Source of the DNA: Proteiniphilum sp.
GTDB lineage: Bacteria; Bacteroidota; Bacteroidia; Bacteroidales; Dysgonomonadaceae
Direction: 5' to 3'
Length of the DNA stretch: 36,239 nt
Assembly: GCA_016839025.1 (NCBI GenBank)
Contig: JADLKK010000017.1
Coordinates: 1 to 36,239, forward strand
Shown here: in pieces, positions 34,571 through 36,239 of the stretch
Position numbering within the stretch: the stretch's first letter is position 1
Layout: each line of letters opens with the position of its first letter
The notes under the pieces: generated by a model
What the model was told of the DNA's origin: nothing
Seen by the model: the letters and a program-made list of their open reading frames with translations, nothing else
Database searches by the model: none
Translations under genes and position numbers: made by a program

Positions 34571-36235
34571 TCAGCTCAACCCTTCAATCTCTCCGTTCAC
34601 GATATCGATACGGGTTGCCTGCGGATCGGCCGGCAGTCCCGGCATGCGCATCATCTCACCGGCGATGGCCACGATGAACTCCGACCCCTGATTGATGACC
34701 AGGTCGTTGATCTTGAAGCGGAAATCCTTTGCCACACCATACCACTTGGGATCGGCCGAGAAGGAGTACTGTGTCTTGGCGATGCAGACCGGCATCTTCG
34801 CCAGGGGGGTACCCTCAATCAGCTTCAGCATCTTCAGTGCCTTCTCGCCCAGCACCACGTCGCGGGCGCCATAGATTTGCATAGCGATCTTGGTCAGTTT
34901 GGTCTCGATGTCATCCTCGTCCGCATAGGTGAACCGCAGGTCACCGGAGGGAGCATTCTCTACCGCATCGACCACTGCATTCGCCAAATCCACAGCTCCT
35001 TCACCGCCATCGGTGAAGGCTTCGTTCACTGCGAAGGGAACTGTATGTGCGTCACAAAAGGTTTTGATCGTTTCAATCTCATCAGGGGTGTCGAAGGCAT
35101 ATTTGTTGAATGCCACCACCACCGACTGACCGAATGCAGCCAGGTTGCCGAGGTGTTTCCCCAGGTTCTCCAACCCCTTTTTCAATCCCGCCAGATCGGG
35201 TTCCCGGATGCTTTTCTCCGGTGTGCCGCCATGCATCTTGAGCCCCTGTGCGGTGACCACGATCACTGTCAGCTTGGGTCTTAATCCGCTTTTGCGGCAC
35301 TTGATGTTGAAGAACTTCTCCGCCCCCAGGTCGGCACCGAAACCGGCCTCGGTGATCACGTAGTCGCCGTAACTCATCGCCATCTTGGTGGCGAGCACCG
35401 AGTTGCAGCCGTGTGCGATGTTGGCAAAGGGACCGCCATGCACGAAAGCGGGTGTGTTCTCGGTGGTCTGCACCAGGTTGGGATTGATGGCATCCTTCAT
35501 CAGTACGGTGATGGCACCTGCCACACCCAGATCCTTCACGGTGAAGGGATCGCCGTTGCGTTTGTAACCGAGCAGGATATTCTCTATGCGTCGCCGCAGG
35601 TCGGCTTCATCTTCCGCCAGACAGAGGATGGCCATCAGTTCCGAGGCGGCGGTGATGTCGAATCCCGCCTCCTGGGGCACACCGTTGCCGGGTCCCAGCC
35701 CTGTCACGATATAGCGGAGGCTGCGGTCGTTCACGTCGAGCACCCGTTTCCAGAGGACATCCTTGATCTCATCACCGGTACCCTGCACCCGCAGGATGTA
35801 GTTGTCGAGGAGTGCCGAGATGGTGTTGTGTGCGGTGGTCACCGCGTGAAAGTCGCCGGTGAAGTGAAGGTTGATGTTCTCCATGGGGAGCACCTGCGCG
35901 TAGCCACCACCGGCTGCACCGCCCTTCATCCCGAAGACGGGGCCGAGAGAGGGTTCACGCAGTGCCACGATCGCCTTCTTGCCGATCTTGTTCAGTCCGA
36001 GGGCCAGACCGATGGAGACGGTGGTCTTGCCGATCCCAGCCTTGGTGGGGGTGATGGCGGTCACCAGGATCAAGTTGCTCTGATCCACTCGCTCCTGATC
36101 GATCAGGCTGAGCGGTATCTTGGCCATGTGCCTGCCAAAGCTGATCACTTCTTCGCGTGGTATGCCCACACTCTCTGCGACCTCCTTGATCTTACGGAGC
36201 GGTGTTTCTCTGGCAATTTGAATGTCTGATTTCAT
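34571..36235 (-). CDS. fhs: Formate-tetrahydrofolate ligase
   Basis: Makes 10-formyl-THF from formate, THF and ATP, feeding purine synthesis (PurH) and one-carbon metabolism. 554 aa, standard length, and complete within the window, with its start 5 nt from the edge. The ATP-binding loop is [11 protein letters not shown] (62-72); many relatives have Glu where Ile68 is. [34 protein letters not shown] and LLDNYI follow. [20 protein letters not shown] and [14 protein letters not shown] lie in the middle, and the C terminus has [11 protein letters not shown]. No promoter is visible because the upstream region is outside the window. Confidence 0.97.
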   Translation of the reverse strand: MKSDIQIARETPLRKIKEVAESVGIPREEVISFGRHMAKIPLSLIDQERVDQSNLILVTAITPTKAGIGKTTVSIGLALGLNKIGKKAIVALREPSLGPVFGMKGGAAGGGYAQVLPMENINLHFTGDFHAVTTAHNTISALLDNYILRVQGTGDEIKDVLWKRVLDVNDRSLRYIVTGLGPGNGVPQEAGFDITAASELMAILCLAEDEADLRRRIENILLGYKRNGDPFTVKDLGVAGAITVLMKDAINPNLVQTTENTPAFVHGGPFANIAHGCNSVLATKMAMSYGDYVITEAGFGADLGAEKFFNIKCRKSGLRPKLTVIVVTAQGLKMHGGTPEKSIREPDLAGLKKGLENLGKHLGNLAAFGQSVVVAFNKYAFDTPDEIETIKTFCDAHTVPFAVNEAFTDGGEGAVDLANAVVDAVENAPSGDLRFTYADEDDIETKLTKIAMQIYGARDVVLGEKALKMLKLIEGTPLAKMPVCIAKTQYSFSADPKWYGVAKDFRFKINDLVINQGSEFIVAIAGEMMRMPGLPADPQATRIDIVNGEIEGLS

Positions 36236-36239
36236 ATGT

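Noticed and set aside
35411-36229. Long plus-strand open frame (272 aa) opposite fhs
   Set aside because: Antisense of the highly conserved ligase; an artefact of GC-rich codon usage.

Overview
The window looks like a chromosomal segment of a Bacteroidota bacterium, most likely a Bacteroidales relative of the Dysgonomonadaceae/Porphyromonadaceae (inference). The grounds are the OMP_b-brl_3/CarboxypepD_reg outer-membrane protein, promoter -7 boxes of the TAnnTTTG type, the purH-mreBCD-mrdA-rodA order, split methylmalonyl-CoA mutase genes (mutA and mutB), and secreted Gfo/Idh/MocA and FAD-dependent sugar-type oxidoreductases. Most of the window is fairly GC-rich, densely coded and on the minus strand. 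The exception is a visibly AT-rich block at about 8.76-11.05 kb.

Layout. (1) 0-4.6 kb: a minus-strand pair (TIM-barrel isomerase-like lipoprotein and Tat-exported Gfo/Idh/MocA oxidoreductase), divergent from an exported FAD-dependent oxidoreductase. This is probably an oxidative carbohydrate-processing locus. (2) 4.8-8.0 kb: a pirin gene convergent with a TonB-receptor-like outer-membrane beta-barrel gene that is broken by a small deletion. (3) 8.0-11.3 kb: an accessory region. It holds two eroded tyrosine-recombinase copies (one fused to an IS91-type transposase zinc ribbon), then AT-rich cassettes with a rifampin ADP-ribosyltransferase (arr), a RibD_C/DHFR-like reductase and an unknown zinc-ribbon membrane protein. 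Two attC-like hairpins delimit the cassettes. A truncated glyoxalase-like fragment follows. (4) 11.4-16.4 kb: mutA, a UbiA-type prenyltransferase and mutB, an apparent operon for the succinate/propionate pathway. (5) 16.5-18.5 kb: a YgbA_NO-family protein, a LuxR-type regulator with a ScdA-like N terminus, and a creatininase-family amidohydrolase. (6) 18.6-22.2 kb: mtgA, an exported HExxH protein, trmO and an SDR oxidoreductase. (7) 22.2-29.6 kb: the cell-elongation cluster rodA, mrdA, mreD, mreC and mreB behind purH. (8) 29.8-36.2 kb: a ROK sugar kinase, a divergent tyrosine-phenol-lyase/tryptophanase-like enzyme with a strong terminator, a glycerophosphodiesterase-like protein, hemW and formate-tetrahydrofolate ligase (fhs).

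The most unusual parts are the cassette-like AT-rich island with attC-like boundaries but no integron integrase in view, the cluster of small deletions in the neighbouring genes, the beta-eliminating lyase with substituted PLP-site residues, and the YgbA_NO/ScdA-like regulator pair. No tRNA, rRNA, CRISPR array or replication origin was seen. All family assignments come from reading motifs; no database search was run.
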